Shown: positions 46,062 to 56,319 of the stretch, in pieces | How the letters are laid out: each line of letters starts with the position of its first letter | Numbering within the stretch: the first letter of the stretch is position 1 | Notes under the pieces: generated by a model | What the model saw: the letters and a program-made list of their open reading frames with translations, nothing else | Database searches by the model: none | Told to the model about the DNA's origin: nothing | Translations under genes and position numbers: made by a program | DNA from: Costus lasius | Lineage: Eukaryota > Streptophyta > Magnoliopsida > Zingiberales > Costaceae | Reading direction: 5' to 3' | Assembly (NCBI GenBank): GCA_027563935.2 | Contig: CM050446.2 | Span: forward strand, 123,706,499-123,770,498 | DNA: 64,000 bases

Positions 46062-46526
46062 TTAGCTTGGAAGAATTGGACCCGGCTGTCGTGCAACTCT
46101 ACATAGAAAGAGTATGTAGAGGCCGCCGATAATAACGAACTCAGATTTGAGATAAACTAGCATGGCAAGTTCAGGTGGAAAACTCTTCATCATTTGCAAA
46201 GAAAAGAAGACATTAAGTGCAGCGTCGAAGCACCAAAGCACGCCCCTCGTTATATTGCCCGAGCCAGTACTGTTGGGAGCTCTGTAAATGAAGAGCCAGT
46301 AACACCCACCGACGGTGAACAACTCGCTTGATGTCCACAAGAGGAGGAGGAACCCCGCTGGCATGAGTTCTCTCATGATCCGTACTAAACCAAGGGATGA
46401 AATGGAGGCAACGATCCAAATCAATACCTTGTCTCGCTCTTGCTTAATTTGGTGAAGAACATCGTGGCTAACGGAAGTTGCGGTCGCTGGAGAAGCTTGA
46501 AGCCTACCATCTCGGGATGCCTCCAT
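46062..46526 (-). CDS. Small four-helix membrane protein, copy 3 (154 aa, apparently intact)
   Basis: Family not recognised. The 154-residue, intron-less product begins with a hydrophilic N-terminus of about 32 residues (MEASRDGRLQASPATATSVS then HDVLHQIKQERD). Four hydrophobic segments follow at roughly 33-50, 55-80, 88-108 and 120-140. The C-terminus is VARQPGPILPS. The ATG at 46526 is the only one consistent with the family N-terminus, and the stop context CTAATTGATAAAA is shared with copy 1 (5' to 3' on the coding strand). Other copies align along its full length, so it is the reference member of the array. Positive residues after helices and the lack of a cleavable signal suggest a multi-pass membrane protein, but compartment and role are unknown. 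A TATA-like box lies about 45 bp upstream. Confidence 0.7.
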   Translation of the reverse strand: MEASRDGRLQASPATATSVSHDVLHQIKQERDKVLIWIVASISSLGLVRIMRELMPAGFLLLLWTSSELFTVGGCYWLFIYRAPNSTGSGNITRGVLWCFDAALNVFFSLQMMKSFPPELAMLVYLKSEFVIIGGLYILFLCRVARQPGPILPS

Positions 46527-46569
46527 ATCGATAGTTTGTCTATACAGGTTGCTTAGGAGGGTGGTTGTT

Positions 46570-46576
46570 CTTATAG
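46570..46576 (-). promoter_or_regulatory. TATA-like element of gene copy 3
   Basis: The minus strand reads CTATAAG about 45 bp upstream of the ATG. Weak, position-based evidence. Confidence 0.3.
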
Positions 46577-46914
46577 AATTTTTGTTTTTGTTTTATTTGA
46601 TCCATTTGCAATTTTTTTATAGAAAAAATGTCCTCAGGCATCATTCAGTTTTTTCCCATCTCAGACTGTCTACCCTTGATTCTGCATTAAAATTTGTGCT
46701 CGGGCTGATGGGCGTCGCTTAGCGGGGACACGTCCAGTCATCCAGCACCGCACGGAGGCAGTTGGACATGATTTTTTTTCCCACGCGCGCAATTTCTCAC
46801 GCGCAATTTCCCACGCGCGCAATTTCCCACGCGCAATTTCGTTTAAGACATTTCAGATTCCACCGGATAAAAAGACAACTGATGGGAGGGAAAAAAAAGT
46901 CGTAGGCACGGTGG
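46577..46914. other. Upstream region of gene copy 3 with CACGCGCGCAATTT repeats
   Basis: At 46780-46840 four units alternate between CCCACGCGCGCAATTT and CTCACGCGCAATTTC. The rest has no recognised feature. Confidence 0.75.
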
Positions 46915-47316
46915 AATAAAACTTCTAAAACGCCCCGGGGTGCCGAAAATGGGGTTCATAAAAACTCGTTTTTAGCCTAGATTTTTATATTTTTAGAAAT
47001 AATGTACACTTTGTAAGCTATCCAATAATATTAATTTTGGGATATTTTAGATTACGTATACGTATAAAATACCTTAATCAATATCACATATAAGACAAAA
47101 TATATTATTCACTTTATAAAAAAACCTAATATAGGTTAGAGTATTTTATACGTATACGTAATTTAAAATACCCTAATATTGATACCATTGGATAGCTAAC
47201 AAGGTGTACATCATTTCTAAAAATAATAAATAAATAAATATATATATTTCAGGCTAAAAACGAGGGACCCCGTTTTTGGCATGTTAAGCGCCTGGGGGCG
47301 CTTAAAAGTTTTTTTC
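46915..47316. mobile_element. MULE-type foldback MITE with perfect 10-bp target duplication
   Basis: The exact direct repeat GGCACGGTGG flanks the element (46905-46914 and 47317-47326). The termini are inverted over ~70 bp (AAACTTCTAAAACGCCCC versus AAACTTTTAAGCGCCCC, then CTCGTTTTTAGCCT). The centre is a near palindrome around TACGTATACGTA. A 10-bp duplication is typical of Mutator-like elements. The centre is related to the element at 5985. Confidence 0.92.
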
Positions 47317-47378
47317 GGCACGGTGGGCAATTTACCCTTAAATATTATTAGGATATGCGTATGCTAATACTTTGAGTT

Positions 47379-47517
47379 ATGTGCATTGCATGCTATTGTA
47401 TGTGCACAGATTTCAAAGCACTTTTAATAGTAGATTACCACCGTGGGGATATGTGCATTGCATGCTATTGTATGTGCACAGATTTCAAAGCACTTTTAAT
47501 AGTAGATTACCACTGTG
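47379..47517. repeat. 72-bp tandem duplication
   Basis: ATGTGCATTGCATGCTATTG and the following bases to GATTACCAC occur at 47379-47450 and again from 47451. Only the junction differs. Confidence 0.97.
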
Positions 47518-48070
47518 TGTTAGGCCCTGGGCCGAAAATTGGGCGCGGCCCAATTTCAGCCCAGAGCAGCCTTCTTTTAATCTTTTGTGGATCGGATCGA
47601 TGAAGCGGATCGGGTCGACGCTCGGATCTGAATTCGTCCCAACGGGCCAATCCTGCGTGAGTGTCACGTGCTTCGAACGACGGAGGCGGCAGACGTCGCA
47701 TCAATGGGCGACTACCGTCGCAGCAGAGTCAGATACTGACTCAGCGACAAGGCACGCGGCTCGAGGGGGGGAGAACGAAGGAAAAACGGGCAAGGGCTTC
47801 GTTTTTGGAACACACGGAACTTTCCGTTCATGGTTCTCCCTCGAAAACTCAAAAAATCACTGTTGCTTCCGTTCCCCCTCCGGTGGTTGGTGTTCTCTCC
47901 GGCCAGTCCCTCAGGGCTCCCTTCGCGAAACTGGTGGTGTGAGTGGGAGGTTTAGTTCGCGTCAAGCTCCCCAGTCTTTCCGTCGCTTCCGTCATCTCCT
48001 TCGCGTCCGGCGATGTAGCTGCCGGCCGGTTCCCTAGACAGCCTCAGAAGGCTCTACTGCTACCGCGTCA
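47518..48070. other. GC-rich unclassified element fragment
   Basis: Starts TGTTAGGCCCTGGGCC, as at 11372. It is GC-rich with open frames in several registers but no domain. Its right edge abuts the truncated MULE3 gene. Probably a retrotransposon LTR or leader. Confidence 0.45.
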
Positions 48071-49227
48071 ATGACTAGAAGGATCCGGCATAGCTCATAC
48101 CCAATAAATTCCAAAAAGAATTTAATACTCACAGGGGAGGAGTGTAATGGAGCTTGGCTAGGGAATACATCTTCTATAGGGTGTTCTTTTGCTTCTTGTG
48201 AATGTTCGGCTTCGTCTTCAATAATGTCAAAAATAATCTATATTTTTATTGTAATTGTTAGCATACAAATATAATTAAAATATATTTTGTTTGAGTAACG
48301 TGCATGATACCGTGTCTTTCTCTATCTTATGACATTTATTGAAATAAATATTGCGTCGGTGTAACTTCACTTTTCCCTAACAGAACAGTCGTGGGGACTG
48401 CCCGACCACCTGACTCTCAGTATTCATTTGTGTACGCTCATAGAACCAAACATACACAACAAATTACACAAAATGACATTAATGACATGTTCTTGTGCAA
48501 ATTACCAATTCACCTTATTAAAGATACTTACAACACAAATGACGATCACACAGCCATTAATCCCAGATGGTTTCTTCTTTTTCAATGCAGCAATCAGCTC
48601 AGTCTTTAGATACTAGTGCACTACTTCAGCCCAATTGTAGCCTCCTATTCTTGCAAGGTCCTCGTCATAGGAGACTATACCAACATCTAGACAAAAACTT
48701 GTGCGGCTGAATAAAAAGCAACTAAATAGTGGGAGGATACCCAGTCTCCTAACTCTCTCCTCGTCCACCACTTCTGCTACAAGAGAGCACAACCGTCTTA
48801 ATTTGTCCTCCAGTCGAATTCTACTTATTGGATGCCTATTGAATTCACTCGAATAAAATTTTGTAGTGGGCCGACCACTAGTAAAACGCACTAACTCTCC
48901 CTCATCTGGAAGACCAAGAATAATGGAGACATCCCTCACAGTGAATGGAATAAAATTTCCATTAATTATAAACCCACATCTCTCAGATTCCCATGTGAGT
49001 TGCAGATATTCCAACGCTATCATGTCCAATTGAACGGAAGAGCCTCACAGCAAATGTCCAAATGGGGTATGCCCTGATTGGTTTTCAAGTATACTACCCC
49101 CTTCTAGCTCACTTACAAACTTAAGCAAATGGCTCAGCGAGCATTGACTTAGCACTGGACGACGATCCACATATTTCTTCCCCCCCCCCTTAGATAATTC
49201 GGTATCTCTACTCCTTCGGCCAGTCAT
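48071..49227 (-). pseudogene. MULE3 protein A fragment (PMD/DUF1985-like N-terminal exons)
   Basis: Minus strand. The exon 48532-49227 encodes the same N-terminal domain as MULE1 protein A: SQCSLSHLLKFVSELEGGSI, HTPFGHLL, then after a small frameshift LDMIALEYLQLTWESE and VRDVSIILGLPDEGELV. It keeps the conserved splice donor (TTGTAAGT). Further exons follow: WFYERTQM and SPRLFC with a stop near 48390, and an acidic exon near 48120-48230 (EDEAEHSQEAKEHP). The gene is cut off at about 48070 by unrelated GC-rich DNA, so the coiled-coil and Ulp1-like parts are missing. It is useful because it shows that the TGA in MULE1 replaces a sense codon. Confidence 0.82.
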
Positions 49228-50330
49228 TTTGTCACAGTAACTAAAACATAATAATCTAGCTTCAGTATAAGCCCATTAAACCTCAAAATCAACCAACACA
49301 ATCATTATATATTACATGTAAACATATAAACAAATATCCTATACATGGTCATTTTGGTTATTGTCCATAATAGTCAATTTGATCTCTTGTGTGCATGAAT
49401 TAGTAATTAAGAGACATATAAACACTTTTCTCAAACATACATGTCAAACATCCATTTGGTTTATTATCTACCTAAAACAAAACACATGCGCAATGTGGAG
49501 ATATTCAACCATATGATTGCTACCAAGCATACAAATCATAGACAATAGAAAATAAGCAATGGATAGAACAAGTGCAACAAGAATAAAAGGCTCTCAATCA
49601 GCATGATAATAGATTTCACATCTCATCCCGCAACAAGAAAAAAAAATGCAAAGCACATACATGTTATTTAGTCTTTTCGGTTAGACGGTGAGATGCGGGT
49701 GGTCGTGGCGGATGGTCATCAGCGATTGAAGCGGGTGGTCTTCGGTGTTCAAGCAACGTTTGCCGCAACTAAGTTACAGGTCGCCGGCCGCAATCTGGAA
49801 AAGAAAAATTAGAACACAAACTAAAATGAGATTCTCGTAAACCCTAAAAAAGGGGCTTTGATTCCATGTCGTGATGCCGCCGTCTGCCTTGGCCGCAACT
49901 GAGACATAGTTCGTCGGCCGCAAGGAGACAGGAGAAATGTCCGCAGGTGCGTGGAGATGTCACAAGGTGAGCGGAGAAAGGAGATGTCGCACTACGAGGA
50001 CTGACCGACCGATGAGGGGAGAAGAATCGGGAGAGGAATCTGAATGTTGAGGATGGCCGGTCGCCGGTGAAGCTCTGGCGAAGAACGACGGAGAACGATG
50101 ACACTTTCCTCCCAAACCCACTTTCCAACGATTAGGTTTCGTGAAGTTGACCAGTTTTCGTATATATTGACTTAAAGCTTGGGTTAAATGCTGGTTAGAG
50201 ATTTCGTGAAAGTGGACCGCGTTTCATGAAATTGATTTGGCATTAAAATTCCCGCTGCTACGTTTGGATTCATGCCTTAACGATTAGGTAGTTGGGTACC
50301 CCGCTGCCAAAATTTTTTCTAAGTCTGATG
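49228..50330 (-). mobile_element. MULE3 leader and terminus
   Basis: Upstream of the protein A start lies a leader with a GC-rich segment (49690-50130). The terminus near 50310-50330 reads GGGTACCCCGCTGCCAAAAT, resembling the MULE2 end GGGCACCCCTCCGCAAAAAT. The opposite end has been lost, so no target duplication can be checked. Confidence 0.6.
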
Positions 50331-50880
50331 CGACAAACAGAACCACTTACACATGTTTGTGGGGCAAATATTTTTTAGTATTATACCGGATTGCTAACCA
50401 TGTCCAATTCTCACAAATGGGCCGATTAATAAAGAGTCTTCTTTATGTCAGTTTCCCGTGATCATTTATTTTTATGTCAAATTACTTCATATGTCATGCT
50501 ATAATATCATATGGTGTGATAGTCTACCTGTAATAATAGAATTAAAAATATCCTAATTATGTGGCTCAACAAGACCTGTAAGAAAAGGTGCCTTTTCATC
50601 AAAAAATGTTAAAAGTCATGCAAAATGTAAACTTTCTTTGTAATTTGATTAGAATAGTTTCACAGCTACGTAAACAACACTCATAAAACCACTATAGTCT
50701 ATATATTTGGCACATTAAAATGCATTTCATCGTATATAAACAACTGGATCCATATAAACTAAATACGACATTTTTGATGCTTCACTTTATAAAAGGCAAC
50801 CCTACAAAATTCATATACACTTGATGCTCATTGTGATTAACTCGCAAATGTTCCTCCAGCAACAGGTCATCTACCATTTT
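50331..50880. repeat. Duplicated backbone, blocks C and A, copy 5
   Basis: 50395-50560 matches 4410-4520 (TGTCCAATTCTCACAAATG, ATGTCAAATTACTTCATA, ATCATATGGTGT). 50780-50860 is block A (CCTACAAAATTCATATACAC). Confidence 0.8.
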
Positions 50881-52042
50881 CCACAGAGATTTCTTTTCTT
50901 TATATATAGAATAAAGGTTAAAATTGACAGCACAATAGAGATGTGGTTTTGCGCCCTCTTAGTGTTCATCTTGCATGATTATTGTTCTCGCTTCTCAGCT
51001 GATTTAATTCGGTTGCATTTATATATATTGTGTTATTGATTACACAAGTGAAGTTTAGTGATCACGTAAATATCATACAATCAATTAACTCTAGTGGTGG
51101 TTGCAAATATTAGTGTTATTGAATTTATTCAAGAGAATAAAAATATAGAGCTGGTGATGTAGGGGCATTGTCAAGTCACCTACACAATAAAAGATTAGTC
51201 ATCCAATATCTGCACAATAAAAGATTAATATCATTCTGCATGATTGCTTCAGTCTTAGTTCGGTCGAAATTTTCAGATTTTGTACCTTCTGCAATGTGTT
51301 GCAAACCCTGGAATACAAGATAAACAAGCTAAGGGAAACATTTCAGATTTTCAGTTAATATAACTTCTGTGGAAACAGGTCACTGAAACTAGAGTAAATG
51401 CTACAGGTAATTTTAGCTGTTATCATATTGTAGTAGCACATGTGCAAGTCATGAAAGTGATATTAAGCTTAGCAAATTCTACTGTGAGCTGATAAATCGG
51501 AAACGGGTCGCAAATAAGAAACTGAAACCTTCAAACTTCTAGACTCTCCAGATCCCAGAAACCCATGTTTTCCTCCATTCTTGCGGCAACCCTGTGATTT
51601 ATAAGAAAAAAGGTTTAGCAAGGCCAATAAAAAAGTGTTTTATATATACTGCGCCAAAATGATTTACGCTACAATAAATCCTGACAAAGGAAAACGTAAA
51701 TGTCAAAAAACAGTAAGCCTGAAAAAGAGGTAGCTAGTTGAATATAATAAACTCGAATAATTATATTGCTACCCATGTTGCCTCTTATATAAGGTTTCAT
51801 TACAACAGTAATGTACGCATACAATATGAAAATTCAAAATTATGACAGTGACAAATATAGTGGTAAATATAAGAGCTAATTAGTGCTACAGTATAAAAAT
51901 ATGATAAGGGAAGGCATAAGGCTAATAGTGTAGTCATAGTAGGGTCTTTGTGTTCAACCTTCCATTTACTGTTAATTTTCATAATTTTAAACATGTAAGA
52001 GAGTTGTATTGCATGTAAGAGTTTAAGTGTTCAAGATACGAG
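50881..52042. other. Intergenic DNA
   Basis: AT-rich; open frames lack domains. No gene or repeat of note. Confidence 0.5.
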
Positions 52043-52296
52043 CTGTTTTGCGGCTGCGTTTTTGCGGAGGGGTGCCCTTCTGCAAAATTTGCGGAGGAGT
52101 AGGCTGAGATGCAAAGCACGAATCTTCGTGCATCTAGCGCACAAATCTCCAAGCAATCGAAACTTAAGTGCAAATAGCGCGTTATAAAATCCTGATATAA
52201 TGCCATCCTGAAATAACGGAGCGTTACGGCCATTAGAACTAACCAAACCTAACCTTGGTTAACCCTTAAAATTTCAATACCCGCTCAAATTTTCTG

Positions 52297-52584
52297 GACC
52301 CGCCGAAAATGCCCGACCACTCTCTAACTCTATTCTCTCCTCTTCTCTAACCTAATCTTTCCAGTTCATCTAACCCTAACTTTGCTGTGACGAAAGTTTT
52401 GTCGCCCGATCCTCTCCGACGGCTTTGGACGACCTCCGATGACCCGCCGAAAATGCACGACCACTCTCTAACTCTAATCTCTCCTCTTCTCTAACCCTAA
52501 TCTTTCCAGTTCATCTAACCCTAACTTTGCTGTGACGAAAGTTTTGTCGCCCGATCCTCTCCGACGGCTTTGGATGACCTCTGA
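52297..52584. repeat. 144-bp tandem duplication in MULE2 subterminal region
   Basis: The segment starting GACCCGCCGAAAATGC is repeated with a 144-bp period (52297-52440, 52441-52584), differing at a few bases. It includes the conserved GACGAAAGTTTTGTCGCCCG string. Confidence 0.95.
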
Positions 52585-52701
52585 CGGCCTCCGACGACCT
52601 CCGACGATGTCCCATTTTGTGATGATGACCTACGACGGTATACGACTTGTTCTTGGTTGGCTTAGGGTTTCCTAATCTTGTTTTCTTTTTTGCAGGATCT
52701 C

Positions 52702-53036
52702 ATGGCAAGTTCCTCCGACGACTCTAATCTTCCATTAAGGTATAATGTCATAATTGTATATTTATATTGTTTGTACAAATCAAACAGATTCAGATACTGC
52801 AGTTTCATATTTATTTCCTAACTGGTGGAAGGAAGAATCCTGCTGAATGATCATTTACATAGGAAGTCTGCCTGCAACAGCAGGGTGAGAGTGTAGATTA
52901 TGGTGTATTTGTCATGAAATTCATGGAGTGCCTTTCCCGCAATGTTAAGTTCGACTTCACACTCTAGGACATGCCTAGATTGAGAGCCCTTGTCAGTTTG
53001 GAACTATTTAAAGGAGAGTTAATGTCATATTCCTGA
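52702..53036 (+). pseudogene. MULE2 protein A remnant: first exon plus Ulp1 C-terminal fragment
   Basis: 52702-52739 keeps the start exon (MASSSDDSNLPL then a GT donor) found in MULE1 at 32459. After ~120 bp, 52862-53036 matches the last exon of MULE1 protein A: VCLQQQGESVDYGVFVMKFM, then the ending RALVSLELFKG. The catalytic Cys codon is changed, so DCG becomes DYG, and a TAG interrupts the frame where MULE1 has a Gln codon. All exons between were deleted. It cannot encode an active protease. Confidence 0.88.
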
Positions 53037-53084
53037 AAGACAACTATGTATGTATTCATTGTACACAATTCTGGTCATTAAGGT

Positions 53085-54075
53085 CCTGTTATACGAAGTT
53101 CGGTTCCTGTTATACGAAATACATTATCTTGTTATGTGATATTGTGTCCTGTTATGTGATATTGTGATTTGTTATACGAAATTTCAGTCCTGTTATACGA
53201 ATTCCTTCTCATGTTATACGGAATTCAGGTCCTGTTATACCCAATTTTTTCCATGTTATACCTAATTCAATTCATGTTATACACAATTTCGGTCCTGTTA
53301 TACGAATTCCTTCCGTGTTATACGGAATTCAGATCCGGTTATACCCAATTTATGCCGTGTTTTACCATGTTTGTGTCGTGTTATACCATGTTTTTGCTAT
53401 GTTATATCATGTTTGTGCCGTGTTATACCATATTTGTGTCGTGTTATACCATGTATGTGTCGTGTTATACCATATTTGTGCCGTGTTATACCTAGTTTGT
53501 TCACTGTTATACCATGTTTGTGCTGTGTTATACCATATCTGTGCCGTGTTATACCATGTCTGTGCCGTGTTATACCATGTTTGTGTTGTATTATACCATG
53601 TCTGTGCCGTGTTATACCATGCTTGTGTCGTGTTATACCATGTTTGTGCATTGTTTAGACCATGTCTATGCCGTGTTATACCATGTCTGTGTCATGTTTG
53701 TGCCGTGTTATACCATGTCTGTGCCGTGTTATACTATGTTTGTGCACTGTTATACCATGTTTGTCTCGTGTTATACCATGTTTGTGCCATGTTATAACAT
53801 GTTTGTGCCGTGTTATACCATGTTTGTGCCGTGTTATACCATGTCTGTGTCGTGTTATACCATGCTTGTGCCGTGTTATACCATGTTTGTGCACTGTTAT
53901 ACTATGTTTGTGCCATGTTATACCATGTTTGTGCCGTGTTATACCATGTTTGTGCTGTGTTATACCATGTCTGTGCCGTGTTATACCATGTATGTGCCAT
54001 GTTATACCATGTTTGTGCACTATTATACCATATTTGTGCCGTGTTATACCATGTCTGTGCCGTGTTATACATGAC
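53085..54075 (+). repeat. GTTATAC array 7 (MULE2, plus orientation)
   Basis: Nearly 1 kb of 21-bp units such as TGTTATACCATGTTTGTGCCG. Because 21 is divisible by three, all frames stay open and give meaningless repetitive polypeptides. Confidence 0.95.
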
Positions 54076-54680
54076 TTGAAATTCGTATAACAAGACCTGA
54101 AATTCATATAACACTACACAGAGTTCGTATAACAAGACCTGAAATGCCATGTTATACAAGACTTGAAATTTGTATAACAAGAGTTGAAATTCATATAACA
54201 CTGCACAGAGTTTATATAATAAGACCTAAAATTCGTATAACATAGAGACACATTAGGTATAACAAAAGTTGAAATTCGTATAACACTGCACATAGTTGGT
54301 ATAACAAAAGCTGAAATTCGTATAACACTGCACATAGTTGATATTATAAGAGCTGAAATTTGTATAACACTGCACAGAGTTGGTATTACAAGAGCTGAAA
54401 TTCGTATAACATAGACACACATTCATATAACAAGACTTGAAATTTGTATAACATAGAGACACATTAGGTATAACAAGATCTGAAATTCGTATAACACTGC
54501 ACAGAGTTTGTATAACAAGACCTGAAATTCATATAACATAGAGACACATTAGGTATAACAAGAGATGAAATTCGTATAACACTGCACAGAGTTGGTATAA
54601 CAAGAGCTGAAATTCGTATAACACTGCACAGAGTTCGTATAACAAGACCTGAAATCCGTATAACACAACCTGAATATACA
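54076..54680 (-). repeat. GTTATAC array 8 (MULE2, minus orientation)
   Basis: Units of TTCGTATAACACTGCACAGAG and TTGGTATAACAAGAGCTGAAA, i.e. GTTATAC on the minus strand. It meets array 7 head to head at about 54075, forming an inverted arrangement. Confidence 0.93.
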
Positions 54681-55250
54681 AGTGATTGAATAACAATGTA
54701 ATTTAGAGTACATTTCTTGATAGATAGTCCATAAATTTCTTGATAAATATCCCACAATCTACACTTTCACCATCTTGTTACGGTTCAGCTAGAAATTTTT
54801 TGATGGGTTGCAATCAATTTCAATCTTTGTTAAAAACTGTTGTGCAAATAGACAATATACAAGTCTCGGTGGAGGGAAGATATGATGCTGATGATGAAAA
54901 CTGCTGTGTAAATAGATGAGTTTGTATAAAAACTGCTGTGTAAATAGACAATATACAAGTCTTGGCGGAGGGAAGAGATGATGCAACGGAGAGCAAGACA
55001 TCGTGCTTGGATCTCAAGTCGGTGGAGGCGAGATTGCAGGAGAGAGACAGATTCGCGAGGGGAGAGGAGGGAGCGGAGCAGAGTCTTGGTGGAGGGAAGA
55101 GATGATGCTGATGATGATGGAGGATGGTGGGAGTGGCGAGGGCCATGAGATGATGCAGAGTCTCATCGGAGGCCGTCGGAGAGTCTCGGAGATCGTCGGA
55201 GAGGATCGGGAGAGCAAACTTTGGTCACAGCAAAGAGAAGAGCTGGTTAG
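54681..55250. repeat. MULE2 right subterminal region with partial triplication
   Basis: AAGTCTYGGYGGAGGGAAGA followed by GATGATGC recurs near 54870, 54957 and 55082. The GGAGGCCGTCGGAGAG-type 10-mers precede the right TIR (from about 55260). Confidence 0.8.
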
Positions 55251-55542
55251 AGAAAAGATTAGGTTTAGAGAGTATTCGGGAGGGTTGGGCGGGTAGTGAA
55301 AATTCAAGAGTTGACCATGGTTAGTTCGGATGGTTGTAAGAGGATGTGTTTATATCAAGGTTAAATGTAACGCTGCGCTATTCGGGTGGTGTAACGGTTG
55401 CGTTTATATGTCATCACTTAAGTAAGGCACTGCATCAAGATTCGTGTGGGGCTTCATCAAGATTTGTATTTTAAATCTTAGCCCACTCCTCTGCAAATTT
55501 TGCGGACGGGCACCCCTCCGCAAAAATGTAGCCCTGTTTTGC

Positions 55543-55664
55543 ATGTAAGATAGTGAAAGCAATAACAAAGCAACAAAATATCACATATCCATGCACACAC
55601 AACAGTGTTGCTTGTTCATGATAAGAGGTGATAGACACAAATACAGATAAATAATGATTGGACA
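55543..55664. other. Short spacer right of MULE2
   Basis: No feature is seen. Confidence 0.5.
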
Positions 55665-56071
55665 CATGCAGTTGTGACAGTGAGGAGGCTCATCTGTAGC
55701 CTTCTAATTTTGATCAATTAAAAGAAATAAATAAATTTAAGATAGGAGCCTCAAAAAATAAGAGAAAAAGAGAAAAGTATAGTCTTTATTTATGTTTTAA
55801 ATATGAAGAGGGTCTCTTACTCATAAGATAAAGGCATCCCTTCTCTACACTCATTCTACACTCATTCATAAAATTAAAATTGATACAAAAATTTATAAAA
55901 AAAGATACAATTTCTGTAAATATGCTTAAGAGAAAGGAAAAATACCCACAAGCCAGAATCTAACAAAAGCTCAAGCAGCAATTCACGAAATCAAGGTCAA
56001 AACCTCCATGTGAGTTGTTGATTGCATTTGGAAAGGAAATGCAAAATTTCAACACCCAAATTAAATTCTAA
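55665..56071. repeat. Duplicated block F, copy 2
   Basis: Matches 2003-2380 and breaks off at AAATTCTAAC where copy 1 continues with ACCGCAATC; unrelated DNA starts with TGTGGGGTC. Confidence 0.85.
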
Positions 56072-56319
56072 CTGTGGGGTCATTTTTGGTCATTTAAAAA
56101 TATATGATTGACCTCTTTAAATTCACCTTATAAATTATAAGGCTTTTTTGTTTAATAGGTTCTGGCTTCTAATGAGTGCAAGCACTCATTGTTAATTACC
56201 CCTAAAATAATGGTACCTTTGATTAAGAAATTTATATAAATGAAAGAACAACATTCTACAAATTGAAGAGCAAAATATTTTATAAATGTCATATCAATAC
56301 ATGGCACAAATTTTGAATC

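Larger units (their letters stand above)
52052..55533. mobile_element. MULE2: 3.5-kb internally deleted MULE with perfect 9-bp target duplication
   Basis: CTGTTTTGC occurs at 52043-52051 and 55534-55542. The termini are GGCTGCGTTTTTGCGGAGGG and, reversed, GGCTACATTTTTGCGGAGGG, continuing as long inverted repeats related to those of MULE1. The element retains the first exon of protein A, a scrap of its last exon, and long GTTATAC arrays. No transposase is present, so it could move only with help from a MULE1-like transposase. Confidence 0.95.

Noticed and set aside
53169..54107. Long open frames in all registers encoding CYTMFVPCYTM-like or HGITRH-like repeats (also at 32931-33353, 38712-39382, 42827-43352, 54114-54757)
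   Set aside because: They are translations of 21-bp tandem repeats. The period is divisible by three, so stops are absent in most frames; no start context, domain or codon signal supports protein.
53085..54680. CRISPR-like array
   Set aside because: Repeats are contiguous 21-mers without unique spacers, and the genome is a plant.
52009..55550. Longer direct repeat TTGCATGTAAGA (52009-52020, 55539-55550) as the MULE2 target duplication
   Set aside because: The left copy lies ~30 bp outside the TIR, whereas CTGTTTTGC abuts both TIR ends exactly and has the expected 9-bp length; the other match seems coincidental or an older repeat.
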